From NCBI GenBank assembly GCA_964346085.1, contig CAYFSZ010000003.1, positions 1-45,645 of the forward strand: a DNA stretch of 45,645 bases, in the 5' to 3' direction. Source of the DNA: UBA5436 sp964346085 (GTDB lineage: Bacteria; Bacillota; Clostridia; Saccharofermentanales; DTU023). The translations under genes and the position numbers were made by a program. Shown one piece after another: positions 1 to 7,809 of the stretch (positions are counted from its first letter, which is position 1; every line of letters begins with the position of its first letter). The notes beneath the pieces are model-generated. The model was not told where the DNA came from and ran no database searches. It worked only from the letters and a program-made list of their open reading frames with translations.

Positions 1-95
1 TTAACCTTTTTTGCTTTTTTATTCCTCTTTAACACTGGTGCCGGGCGTTTTATTGTTGAATTTTCATCAATGGCTATATTTACATTATATTTCAA
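1..95 (-). CDS. Possible 5' end of an unknown gene, cut by the window edge
   Basis: After the coaW stop codon an open frame runs to the left edge without a stop. If it starts at the TTG at 93-95 (inside the last codons of coaW), it encodes 31 residues before the edge. The tail is rich in lysine and arginine (residues 16-30, IKRPAPVLKRNKKAK). A basic stretch like this often precedes a membrane segment, but none is visible here. No good ribosome binding site lies at the expected distance, so the start and even the existence of the gene are uncertain. I do not recognise the protein. Confidence 0.22.
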   Translation of the reverse strand, partial: MKYNVNIAIDENSTIKRPAPVLKRNKKAKKV

Positions 96-909
96 TTGTA
101 TTTGCACTCAACGCAGCTCCAATTGCAGTCGCATATTTTGCATTTTCTGGCATGAGAATGTTCATCTTATACATATCCGCAAATTGTGCTAATGTTTCTC
201 TGCCTTGTTCAATATCGATAACCGATCCAACAAATACAATATTATTCGTTCGTTTTAACTTTGCTGCTAGGACTGCAGATGTTCCTATTGATTGAAAAAC
301 CATGTTTATGATTCCCTTGGCCAAATCTTCATTCTTAGCATCATCATTAATCTTTCCAAAATTTGATGCTGTTGCATCTCCGCTTAATCCAGGAACATCT
401 TTTGAAATATCATGGACTGTTAAATCAACCTTGGTTAAATCTCCTGTAGAAGCTAGCTTAGAAATTAGCTCAAAATCTCGATACTTAATCATTTTATCTG
501 CCAGTCCTAGTAATGTTCCTCCACCAACACCTGAGCCAATAATATGTTCTGTTTTTTTACCATCACTATAGACCATTGATGTACCAGTTCCGATGCTGAC
601 GACAACTGCTTCGTTCAGTTTGGATACATAAAGTCCACCTAAACCTACCGCCTCAAACTCATTCGAGATTGAAGTTTCTTTGTCGAAGAACTTTCCGTTG
701 ACATAGGAAGATCCAACTCCCGTCATTCTAATTTTCTCTATATCTTTCAACTTGAGGAGATTTTCATTTAAGAACTTACCTATACCACCATATGCTGCTG
801 CAATAGGATCGCTTGATTTCACGAAAGTTTCATCTAATAAAACTCCATTCCTAAAGCCAACCACTTTCGTTGTGCTACCACCAATATCTAAACCTATTGT
901 TACATTCAT
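85..909 (-). CDS. coaW: Type II pantothenate kinase
   Basis: Phosphorylates pantothenate with ATP, the first committed step of coenzyme A synthesis in the cytoplasm. The 274-residue length fits bacterial type II enzymes (the Fumble/eukaryotic-like fold, about 265-275 residues). The N-terminal phosphate loop of the actin-like ATPase fold is clear at residues 7-17 (GLDIGGSTTKV), and a second glycine-rich loop (GSGVGGGTLLG) lies in the middle. It is neither a type I (CoaA) nor a type III (CoaX) enzyme. It sits downstream of sepF but is separated from it by an intrinsic terminator, and an extended -10 element directly before that hairpin probably drives it. The ribosome binding site (GTGAGAAT) is weak. 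The assignment rests on family motifs and length and is solid. Confidence 0.9.
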   Translation of the reverse strand: MNVTIGLDIGGSTTKVVGFRNGVLLDETFVKSSDPIAAAYGGIGKFLNENLLKLKDIEKIRMTGVGSSYVNGKFFDKETSISNEFEAVGLGGLYVSKLNEAVVVSIGTGTSMVYSDGKKTEHIIGSGVGGGTLLGLADKMIKYRDFELISKLASTGDLTKVDLTVHDISKDVPGLSGDATASNFGKINDDAKNEDLAKGIINMVFQSIGTSAVLAAKLKRTNNIVFVGSVIDIEQGRETLAQFADMYKMNILMPENAKYATAIGAALSANTIEI

Positions 910-930
910 ATTCTCACAACTTTCTACTAT

Positions 931-957
931 AAAAAAAGAGACCTTATCAGGTCTCTT
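931..957 (-). terminator. Intrinsic terminator after sepF
   Basis: Minus-strand hairpin AAGAGACC / GGTCTCTT with a 6-base loop (TGATAA), followed by a run of seven T. It lies between the sepF stop and the coaW start, so it should end sepF transcripts. The T-run ends about 20 bases before coaW. Confidence 0.8.
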
Positions 958-966
958 ATTATAACA
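958..966 (-). promoter_or_regulatory. Extended -10 promoter element, probable coaW promoter
   Basis: The minus strand reads TGTTATAAT, a perfect TGnTATAAT extended -10 element. No clear -35 hexamer lies upstream, where the sequence is a TATA-rich repeat. The element abuts the sepF terminator, so the predicted start would fall in the first arm of the hairpin and the coaW transcript would carry only part of it. Confidence 0.5.
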
Positions 967-990
967 GATATAATTATATAATATATAATA

Positions 991-1521
991 CTATCTTACT
1001 TGAACTGCTGCTCGTCGCACATAATCTTCAGTCGCATCGGCTGTAGACATTTGTTGAGCAATGACTGAATTCTGAATATTAGTTGACCCAGGTGCCACGA
1101 CAAAAATCAAAGCAGAAATCGGCATTACGTTTCCACGAAGTGCATGAGCTGCTCCTGTAATAAAATCAATCACTCTCTGCGCAATTTTGGGGTCAATTTT
1201 TTCAATATTACAGATGACTGTTTTACCAGCGCGAACATCATCGCAAACTTGTTGTGCAGTCTCTATATTTGATGGTTCCATAATAACAATTTGCTGTTTA
1301 TAACTCTTTTGATTTAATTCAACAACACGACTATTGTTCACACGTTTACGTTCAGGTTGAACAGCAACAACCGGCTCATCATATTCATAGTCTCTTTGAT
1401 TGGAAGATTCATAATCATCTTCCATTTCGTCATAATATTCCTCACCGAATTCATCGTATGAATCATAATCATCATACATATCATTTGCATTACCGAATAA
1501 TTTATCTAAAAAGCCTGCCAT
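991..1521 (-). CDS. sepF: Cell division protein SepF
   Basis: SepF bundles FtsZ filaments and anchors the Z-ring to the membrane at mid-cell in Gram-positive bacteria. The protein has 176 residues. Its N terminus (MAGFLDKLFG) fits the amphipathic membrane-binding helix of the family. An acidic, tyrosine-rich linker follows (residues about 13-50), and then the conserved SepF/DUF552 domain (about 75-170), including the helix around KIAQRVIDFITGAAHAL. The linker is long and repetitive in D, E and Y. Start: ATG with GGAGGAGCAAT directly upstream. It has its own promoter 31 bases before the start and sits downstream of ylmE, matching the ylmE-sepF order of the Bacillota division cluster. It ends at an intrinsic terminator. 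Confidence 0.95.
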   Translation of the reverse strand: MAGFLDKLFGNANDMYDDYDSYDEFGEEYYDEMEDDYESSNQRDYEYDEPVVAVQPERKRVNNSRVVELNQKSYKQQIVIMEPSNIETAQQVCDDVRAGKTVICNIEKIDPKIAQRVIDFITGAAHALRGNVMPISALIFVVAPGSTNIQNSVIAQQMSTADATEDYVRRAAVQVR

Positions 1522-1551
1522 ATTGCTCCTCCACTTTAACTAACTTTTAAC

Positions 1552-1580
1552 ATTATAAAAATTGAATAATCATCATGCAA
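1552..1580 (-). promoter_or_regulatory. Sigma-A-type promoter of sepF
   Basis: Minus-strand TTGCAT, 17-base spacer, TATAAT: a near-consensus housekeeping promoter. The -10 element ends 31 bases upstream of the sepF ATG. It lies in the 102-base gap between ylmE and sepF. Confidence 0.75.
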
Positions 1581-1623
1581 GCAAATATCATAAGAGTAAG
1601 ACCTTTGTAACATAACAGAAATT

Positions 1624-2352
1624 TTATAAAGAATAGTCTCTCTGACCAAAAATATCAGTTCCAATTCGGATAAACGTTGCACCTTCTTCAATTGCATACT
1701 GATAATCGTTGCTCATACCCATTGACAATTGATTAAAGCTGTCACCAACAATCTCTTGATACTTTATTAATAATTGTTTTGCTTCTTGAAAAACAGGTTT
1801 CACTTTTTCAATCTCTTCTTCTTGATAAAAGGGAGCTATCACCATCAATCCTTTGAGGCTAATGTTCTCATATTGAATTATTTCTTTTATAGCTTCATCT
1901 AAATCAAATACAGAAAACCCTTGCTTTGATTCTTCTTCTGCAATATTTACTTGCAATAAAATATTAGTGACAACATTTTTTACCTGAGATATTTTATTAA
2001 TCTGTTTGATTAGTTTCAAAGAGTCTACAGAATGGATTAAATCAACCAAACCAATCACATCTTTGACTTTATTCCTTTGTAATGTCCCTATTAAATGCCA
2101 ATGCAATTGATATTTATTTTTAATATCATCAGGCAAAGAGTTAAATTCATTTTGTTTTCTTAATAACTCTTGTACTCTATTTTCTCCAAAATGTTGTTCA
2201 CCTAAAGAATTCGCAATAAGAATATCTTCTAAAGGATGATTTTTACTAACACAAATCAGTTGAACACGTTGATTTTCATTAATACATGTTCGAATATTCT
2301 CATGAATTCGATTAAGATTTAGAGAAATTTCATTTTTTCTCTGTTCAGACAT
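1624..2352 (-). CDS. ylmE: YggS/YlmE family PLP-binding protein
   Basis: Member of the PLP-binding homeostasis protein family (YggS, YlmE, PLPBP), which binds pyridoxal phosphate in a single TIM-barrel domain and buffers vitamin B6 and amino/keto acid pools; no catalytic activity is firmly known for the family. The PLP lysine lies in the conserved N-terminal motif (LICVSKNHP), followed by FGENRVQEL and WHLIGTLQRNKV. The C-terminal phosphate-binding region is represented by LSMGMSNDYQYAIEEGATFIRIGTDIFG. I place the start at 2350-2352 (MSEQRKN), because AGAGGGTGA lies just upstream. A longer in-frame reading would run into the end of the HlyD-like gene. Length is then 242 residues, normal for the family. 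It follows the HlyD-like gene by 13 bases. Confidence 0.93.
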   Translation of the reverse strand: MSEQRKNEISLNLNRIHENIRTCINENQRVQLICVSKNHPLEDILIANSLGEQHFGENRVQELLRKQNEFNSLPDDIKNKYQLHWHLIGTLQRNKVKDVIGLVDLIHSVDSLKLIKQINKISQVKNVVTNILLQVNIAEEESKQGFSVFDLDEAIKEIIQYENISLKGLMVIAPFYQEEEIEKVKPVFQEAKQLLIKYQEIVGDSFNQLSMGMSNDYQYAIEEGATFIRIGTDIFGQRDYSL

Positions 2353-2365
2353 AAATTCACCCTCT

Positions 2366-3688
2366 TTACGGCGTTCCGGTTGCTGAATCTCCAACTGACA
2401 CGTCTTTAGGATTTAATACAACCATGGTTGAAGGTCCAATTGCAATTTCTTCTCCTTCTTTTGATTCAATCAATGCATAATCTTGATTATTATCGATAAT
2501 TTTTACGGTCGTTTTGTTGATAAAACCACCATCTTCTACTAAGATATCAGCTTCAACATTTCCTTCTTTAAAATTAAGCATGGCTGATAAGGGAATACGA
2601 AGTCCTTTTGTTTTATTCGTTTCCACATTTAAATCTGCAACACGACGATCAGATAATCTCTCTAACGCCCTATTACAATTTACGATAATCAAAGTTCCTT
2701 CTTCTGTTTCTTCTGATTTAATAACAATACCATCTTCTAAATTAATACCATCATTTGTCATCGCATCAACAACGGATGAAACTTGAATGTCAGTGCTATT
2801 AACCCCTGGTAAAACAAAAGCAAAATACTGTTCTATCGAATTTGTAAGACAATAAAGAGGATCTTCCTTTTTTACTTTTTCAATTGGATTCAACCTTCCT
2901 TGAGGCGCTTCATTCAAGTAATTTATCACCTGTTCAGCTGTTAAATGATCAATATTTGATGGATTTAAGCGATCTTCTAAACCATCATAATTACGAATAT
3001 AAACTCCTGCCTGAGAACTTTGAATAACATTACTTTGGGTTCCAAGTTTTTCTTCTAAATTATGATAATGATTCAGTAACTCTTCTAAACGAGAGTCATT
3101 AAAATTGTAATTTCTTAATCTTTCATTACGCTGACTTAATATCGAATTTAAAGTCGCTTCATCAGTTGAAATATCAGAAAAATTATCATTTAATATTTCT
3201 GTATAAACATTACTAATCGTATCCCTCATCTGATTCGTAGTTTCTTGGTCGATTTGGCTAGCTCCTACATTATTTTCACGATTAATCAAATCATACTGAT
3301 AATTAATGATTTCATTTTCAACTTCTTGTAGTTCATTCAATTCATCGTTTTGATCATCTGGAATGACATATGCAAGTGTTTCGTTTTTGGCTACCTTTGA
3401 ACCATCTGCAAATAAACTTCTTACAGTTCCGTCAGCCGGAGAACGAAAAACTGTTTCATCTCGAATAATCAGAGCTTTTACTTGATATTGATTGGATAAT
3501 TCTCTTTCTGATAAAAACATAAATTGAGGAGATGGTTTGTAATGATTTAGTATTCCAATAATTGTAAGCATAGTAATTATCACAATTACTAAGATAACAA
3601 TTGCTAGAAGAATGTTACGAGATGCATTCTTTCTCTTTTGAATTCTCCTGTAACGCTCGACTTCAGGAGTTTGCAGATTTGAACTCAT
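2366..3688 (-). CDS. HlyD-like membrane fusion protein, single membrane anchor
   Basis: A 440-residue protein with a short basic cytoplasmic N terminus, one membrane segment at about residues 25-47 (ILLAIVILVIVIITMLTIIGI) and a large extracytoplasmic part. Residues about 82-108 form a lipoyl/barrel-sandwich half motif (PADGTVRSLFADGSKVAKNETL). An alpha-helical stretch likely to form a hairpin follows (about 115-215), and then a C-terminal beta-rich part that contains a second hydrolase-free beta segment. This is the layout of HlyD/periplasmic adaptor proteins. No transporter or ABC gene is adjacent, so a classical export role is not supported here. Similar proteins occur beside ylmE and sepF in Clostridia, which suggests a link to the cell envelope or division (inference). 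Ribosome binding site AAGAGGCG; 3-base gap after the upstream gene. Confidence 0.72.
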   Translation of the reverse strand: MSSNLQTPEVERYRRIQKRKNASRNILLAIVILVIVIITMLTIIGILNHYKPSPQFMFLSERELSNQYQVKALIIRDETVFRSPADGTVRSLFADGSKVAKNETLAYVIPDDQNDELNELQEVENEIINYQYDLINRENNVGASQIDQETTNQMRDTISNVYTEILNDNFSDISTDEATLNSILSQRNERLRNYNFNDSRLEELLNHYHNLEEKLGTQSNVIQSSQAGVYIRNYDGLEDRLNPSNIDHLTAEQVINYLNEAPQGRLNPIEKVKKEDPLYCLTNSIEQYFAFVLPGVNSTDIQVSSVVDAMTNDGINLEDGIVIKSEETEEGTLIIVNCNRALERLSDRRVADLNVETNKTKGLRIPLSAMLNFKEGNVEADILVEDGGFINKTTVKIIDNNQDYALIESKEGEEIAIGPSTMVVLNPKDVSVGDSATGTP

Positions 3689-3691
3689 AAT

Positions 3692-4969
3692 TTACGCCTC
3701 TTGCCATAACTTGTCTAATGTAACCATGCAAGCCAGTTTGCCACTTTCAAAATTAAGACCCCCTTGAAAAAATGCAGTGTACGGTGAACGCAACGGTCCG
3801 TCAGCAGATAATTCAATGGATGATCCTTGAGTAAATGAACCTGATGCCATAATTATATCACATTCATAACCAGGCATTGGTGCAGGTACAGGTCTATATT
3901 GTGAATCAATCGGTGAAACCTCTTGAATCGTTTCGCAAAATTTAATGAGTAAATCAGGATGATGAAAAGTAATTGTTTGTACGATATCTGCTCGTACTTC
4001 ATCTGGCAAAGGAGCAACTTCATAGCCAAGATTTTTAAATAATGTCGAAGTTAATACGGCTAATTTTAAAGCATTACTCACTACTTGTGGCGCCATGTAA
4101 ACACCTTGAGCAATTGATTTGGAAAATCCCAAATTAGGACCAATTTCTGATCCGACTTTTGCAGCTGTCATTTGTTGAGCACAAAGTTCGACCAAATCAG
4201 CTTTCCCAGCGATATAACCACCTCCAGGAGCAAAGCCAGCACCAGGATTTTTGATTAGAGAACCAGCCATGATATCAACTCCGAGAGCAAGCGGTTCTGT
4301 TCTTTCGACAAATTCCCCATAACAATTGTCTAACGCAATAATTGTTTTTGGATTATATTTCTTTGCCAATCGAGCAATCTTTTCTATTGTCTTATTTGTT
4401 AAAGCAGGTCTTGTGCTATATCCTCTTGATTTTTGAATATAAATCAATTTATAGTTTGGTTTCTGTTGTAAGGCTTTTTCAATACTAGCAAAATCAACTT
4501 GACCATCATCCAACAATTCAATTTGATCATAAGAAATTAAGAAGTCTTTGAGACTCGCTTGATCTTTAGTCTGCTCTTTACCAATTGTGGGTTGTAATGT
4601 GTCATAAACATCGCCAGTAACGATTAAGAATTCATCATAAGGTCTAAGAATCCCTTTAAGCATAGTGGATAAAACTTGTGTTCCTGAGCTAAATTGCACT
4701 CTTACCAGAGCTTTTTCAGCACAAAACAAAGAGGCAAAGATCGATTCAATTGCTTCTCTGCTATGATCAGAATATCCGTATCCAGTATTCATTTGAAAAT
4801 CTGCTGAACTCAACTTAGCATCTTGAAATGCTTTGATTACACGTAATTGATTATATTCGCGTAAAAGATCGATTTCGTTGAGCGTGCTTTTACACTCTCG
4901 TAATGCTTCTTCGACTGCATTATATGCTTTTAAAGAAACATTAAACGAATTATAAAATTCAAAGCTCAA
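3692..4969 (-). CDS. Methionine gamma-lyase-like PLP enzyme (aluminium-resistance family)
   Basis: A 425-residue fold type I PLP enzyme of the family annotated as methionine gamma-lyase-related or aluminium resistance protein (Alum_res, YnbB). Visible landmarks are the substrate and cofactor region NTGYGYSDHSREAIESIFA, RVQFSSGTQVLSTMLKG, the aspartate motif IIALDNCYGEFVE and the PLP lysine region GSLIKNPGAGFAPGGGYIAG. The reaction is not established for this subfamily; carbon-sulfur lyase activity is inferred. The start codon is TTG at 4967-4969, chosen because GGAGGA lies 7 bases upstream and the reading matches the family N terminus. The gene begins only about 20 bases after the tRNA-Leu terminator, and I see no separate promoter between them. 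It is followed at 3 bases by the HlyD-like gene. Confidence 0.85.
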   Translation of the reverse strand: MSFEFYNSFNVSLKAYNAVEEALRECKSTLNEIDLLREYNQLRVIKAFQDAKLSSADFQMNTGYGYSDHSREAIESIFASLFCAEKALVRVQFSSGTQVLSTMLKGILRPYDEFLIVTGDVYDTLQPTIGKEQTKDQASLKDFLISYDQIELLDDGQVDFASIEKALQQKPNYKLIYIQKSRGYSTRPALTNKTIEKIARLAKKYNPKTIIALDNCYGEFVERTEPLALGVDIMAGSLIKNPGAGFAPGGGYIAGKADLVELCAQQMTAAKVGSEIGPNLGFSKSIAQGVYMAPQVVSNALKLAVLTSTLFKNLGYEVAPLPDEVRADIVQTITFHHPDLLIKFCETIQEVSPIDSQYRPVPAPMPGYECDIIMASGSFTQGSSIELSADGPLRSPYTAFFQGGLNFESGKLACMVTLDKLWQEA

Positions 4970-4988
4970 TGTTTATCCTCCATCACCG

Positions 4989-5037
4989 TAAAAAATAAAA
5001 GCCCCATACTGTCTGCATAGCAGACAATGCAGGACTT
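4989..5037 (-). terminator. Hairpin terminator after tRNA-Leu
   Basis: Long minus-strand stem directly after the CCA end of the tRNA. The inner part TGTCTGC / GCAGACA around a 3-base loop is perfect, and the outer part continues with several G-T pairs and about one mismatch. It is followed by TTTTATTTTTT. The next gene starts about 20 bases later, so read-through may supply its transcription. Confidence 0.75.
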
Positions 5038-5120
5038 TGGTGCAACCAGAGGGACTTGAACCCTCACGGTCTCCCACACGCCCCTCAAACGTGCGCGTCT
5101 GCCGGTTCCGCCATGGTTGC
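5038..5120 (-). tRNA. tRNA-Leu (anticodon GAG)
   Basis: The cloverleaf can be drawn from the sequence. The acceptor stem is GCAACCA/TGGTTGC with discriminator A, and CCA is encoded at 5038-5040. The D-arm shows the leucine-type TGGCGGAACCGGCAGACGC. The anticodon stem CACGT/GCGTG encloses the loop TTGAGGG, giving anticodon GAG. A long variable arm (class II tRNA) precedes the T-arm GAGGGTTCAAGTCCCTC. GAG reads CUC and CUU leucine codons. The gene stands alone with its own strong promoter and a terminator. Confidence 0.95.
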
Positions 5121-5139
5121 ATATAAAAACGGTCGATTA

Positions 5140-5169
5140 ATTATAATCGCGGTAGAATGTATTTGTCAA
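5140..5169 (-). promoter_or_regulatory. Strong promoter of tRNA-Leu
   Basis: Minus-strand TTGACA, 18-base spacer, TATAAT: both hexamers are perfect consensus. The -10 element ends 19 bases upstream of the mature tRNA 5' end. Confidence 0.85.
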
Positions 5170-5205
5170 ATATCGATATAAGCCCCTTATATAAGCATTC
5201 ATGTC

Positions 5206-5240
5206 AAAAAAAGCACTCGCCGCAGTTGCAGAGAGTGCTT
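5206..5240 (-). terminator. Intrinsic terminator of the glycogen operon
   Basis: Minus-strand stem AAAGCACTC / GAGTGCTTT with additional partial pairing in the loop, followed by a run of T (TTTTTTT). It starts five bases after the glgA stop codon. Confidence 0.85.
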
Positions 5241-5245
5241 TATCT

Positions 5246-6697
5246 CTATTTAACTTCTTCTAAAATTTCCTTGTACAAATCAATGTATTCTTTTGCTGAT
5301 TTCTCCCATGAATAATCTTCATTCATGGCTTGTCTAATTAATTGTTCCCATGATTCCGGATGGTTTTGGTATACATCTAAAGCATCTTTTATCGTAAACA
5401 AAAATTCATGGGCATTAATATTCATGAAGGAAAAACCAGTTCCAGATCCATCGTACTTATTGTATGGAATGACAGTGTCCTTGAGTCCACCTGTTTCTCT
5501 AACGACTGGTAAAGTACCATACCGCATTGCGACTAATTGTCCTAATCCACAAGGCTCAAACATAGAAGGCATTAAGAAAATATCGGCCGCAGCATATAAT
5601 CTTCTTGATAGTTCTTCATCAAACATAATTAATGAGCGAACTTTATTTGGATGATACCATTCTAAGTCATGGAAAGCATTTTCATAGAATTCATCGCCTG
5701 TTCCAAGAATAACTAATTGAATATTTTCTTCTAGTAATTCTTCGGAGATGTGCATTAATAAATCCAAACCTTTTTGAGATGTTAGTCGTGTAATCATGAC
5801 AAGTAAAGGAATGTCTGAATTTTGCTCCAATCCGACTTCTTCTTGTAATGCTAATTTACATGCTTCTTTACCCTTTTTGAAAGTTCGAATACTATAGTTT
5901 TTAGCTAATTGATCATCTTTTTCAGGATTGTATGCGTTAACATCAATTCCATTTAATATCCCTTTTACTTTCCAAGAAAAATCAGATAGCAATTGATTTA
6001 GTCCTTCACCATAATAGTCTTGCATAATTTCTCTAGCATAAGTTGGCGAAACGGTTGTGACTCGATTACTGTATAAAATTCCAGCTTTCATGAAATTTGG
6101 TACCCCATCTTTCAATACGCCTTCTTCTGTCATATAACGATCTTGTAATTCTAGCAAATCTTGAATTCGCTCTTTTCCATGAATCCCTTGGAATTTCAAA
6201 TTATGAATGGTAAACAAGCATTGAACATTTGTATGATATCCATGTGATTTATAGTGAGCTTCCAAGATAACCGGAATCATTCCGCATTGCCAATCATTTA
6301 AGTGCAAGATATCAGGTTCAAATTTCATCGGCTCCCCTAAAGCTTCAAGCACTGCTCTTTGGAAAAAGCTAAAACGCTCGATATCAAAAGAATAATCCAA
6401 GTAAAGAGATTCATGACCAAAATAATATTCATTATCGATGAAATAAACAGGAACATCGTCTACATTCATCGTAAAAAGACCACTGTACATTGTTCTCCAG
6501 CCAAGTTTATTCATTGACCATCTTAAAAATTGAAGTTGATCTCCATAACGATCTTTAATTTGTTTATAAAGCGGCATGATAACACGTACATCTTGACCCG
6601 CTTTTTTAATTTCTTTTGGTAAAGCACCAACAACATCACCCAAACCACCTGATTTAGCGAGTGGTGCCATTTCCGAGGAAACAAATAAAATATTCAT
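5246..6697 (-). CDS. glgA: Glycogen synthase (ADP-glucose dependent, GT5)
   Basis: Transfers glucose from ADP-glucose to the growing alpha-1,4-glucan chain. The 483-residue length is typical of bacterial GlgA. The N-terminal GT-B domain has the family signature around residues 14-28 (AKSGGLGDVVGALPKE), where the KxGGL motif binds ADP-glucose. The C-terminal domain carries the GTGDE loop and the second nucleotide-binding motif FEPCGLGQLVAMRYGTLPVV followed by RETGGLKDT. The start codon overlaps the glgD stop by four bases (ATGA), so translation is probably coupled. It is the last gene of glgB-glgC-glgD-glgA and is followed by a strong terminator. Confidence 0.97.
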   Translation of the reverse strand: MNILFVSSEMAPLAKSGGLGDVVGALPKEIKKAGQDVRVIMPLYKQIKDRYGDQLQFLRWSMNKLGWRTMYSGLFTMNVDDVPVYFIDNEYYFGHESLYLDYSFDIERFSFFQRAVLEALGEPMKFEPDILHLNDWQCGMIPVILEAHYKSHGYHTNVQCLFTIHNLKFQGIHGKERIQDLLELQDRYMTEEGVLKDGVPNFMKAGILYSNRVTTVSPTYAREIMQDYYGEGLNQLLSDFSWKVKGILNGIDVNAYNPEKDDQLAKNYSIRTFKKGKEACKLALQEEVGLEQNSDIPLLVMITRLTSQKGLDLLMHISEELLEENIQLVILGTGDEFYENAFHDLEWYHPNKVRSLIMFDEELSRRLYAAADIFLMPSMFEPCGLGQLVAMRYGTLPVVRETGGLKDTVIPYNKYDGSGTGFSFMNINAHEFLFTIKDALDVYQNHPESWEQLIRQAMNEDYSWEKSAKEYIDLYKEILEEVK

Positions 6698-7800
6698 ACA
6701 ATTACTCCTTTTCCGATGACAACAGGATAATCAGGCGATCCATGTAATCTCACACCTGCACGAACAATCGTATCCTTGTCGATTATAACATTTGTTAATT
6801 CTGCGCCTTCCATAACTTGAGAATCCTGCATTAATATGCAATTATTCACCTTTGCATGTCGAGCAATACCTACTCCTCTAAATATAATACTGTTTTTTAC
6901 CTCTCCTCTGATTTCACAACCATCTGAAATCAAACTATTCGAGACTGTATTATTCTTATCATATTTTGCAGGAGCTTCATTTTTTACTTTCGTAAACACT
7001 TTATTCTCATTTTTATATATATGTTGTAAGATTTTGACGTTCAAAAGTTTCATTGAAGCTGAAAAATAGGTAGCCAATGAGTTAATACGCAAGATAAATT
7101 CTTCGTACTTAAACCCCTTAATCGTGAGCTCTTTATGTTTCTTTAAAATATATTCAACATTAAACAATGTTTCATTTCTAGCAATTGATTGTGAAACCAT
7201 ATCCATGAGCAGATTACGTTCCATGATACAAATCCCTAACGAAGAATTATTATTTTCTACATGTTCAGCATCAATTAAAACATCCGTTACTAAATTGTCT
7301 TCAAAAGTCAGATTAATCCATGGTAATCCAAATTTCGCTCCATCTTCGTTATACATAATTGTTACATCGGATTGATTTTCAACATGTGCATTTACTAAAT
7401 TCGTAAAATCCATATTCGCAACATTATTACTCTCAGCAATAATGACATATTGTTGAACTGAATGTTTCAGAAAATCATATAAGCCTGTTAAATCTTGTGG
7501 ATTTGGGGTTCTAAAAAAATCTGATTGTGTATATGGGGGAATAATTCGAAGACCTTGCTGCAGACGGTCCAAATCCCAATATGATCCAGTTCCAATATGG
7601 TCCATTAATGAACTATATTTTGTTTCAGCTAAAACACCGATATGCTTGATTCCAGAATTAACCATACTGGAAAGCATTGTATCGATAATTCTATACCGAC
7701 CACCAAAAGGTACAGCCGCTAAAGCTCTTTCATTAACTAGTTCACCCAGTTTTATTCTATGATTATCAGCGAGGATAATTCCCATTGCATCTAATAACAT
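6694..7800 (-). CDS. glgD: GlgD subunit of glucose-1-phosphate adenylyltransferase
   Basis: Paralogue of GlgC with 368 residues. It shares the nucleotidyltransferase fold and the C-terminal left-handed beta-helix of hexapeptide repeats (about residues 285-368), but the N-terminal nucleotide-binding loop is degenerate: where GlgC has GGQGSRLG, this protein has ADNHRIKLG. In Bacillota, GlgD usually forms a hetero-oligomer with GlgC and modulates it rather than being strongly active itself; that role is inferred here from the missing loop and the adjacent glgC. Start ATG is preceded by AAGGAGG. It is 9 bases downstream of glgC and overlaps glgA by 4 bases. Confidence 0.94.
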   Translation of the reverse strand: MLLDAMGIILADNHRIKLGELVNERALAAVPFGGRYRIIDTMLSSMVNSGIKHIGVLAETKYSSLMDHIGTGSYWDLDRLQQGLRIIPPYTQSDFFRTPNPQDLTGLYDFLKHSVQQYVIIAESNNVANMDFTNLVNAHVENQSDVTIMYNEDGAKFGLPWINLTFEDNLVTDVLIDAEHVENNNSSLGICIMERNLLMDMVSQSIARNETLFNVEYILKKHKELTIKGFKYEEFILRINSLATYFSASMKLLNVKILQHIYKNENKVFTKVKNEAPAKYDKNNTVSNSLISDGCEIRGEVKNSIIFRGVGIARHAKVNNCILMQDSQVMEGAELTNVIIDKDTIVRAGVRLHGSPDYPVVIGKGVIV

Positions 7801-7809
7801 AAATCCTCC

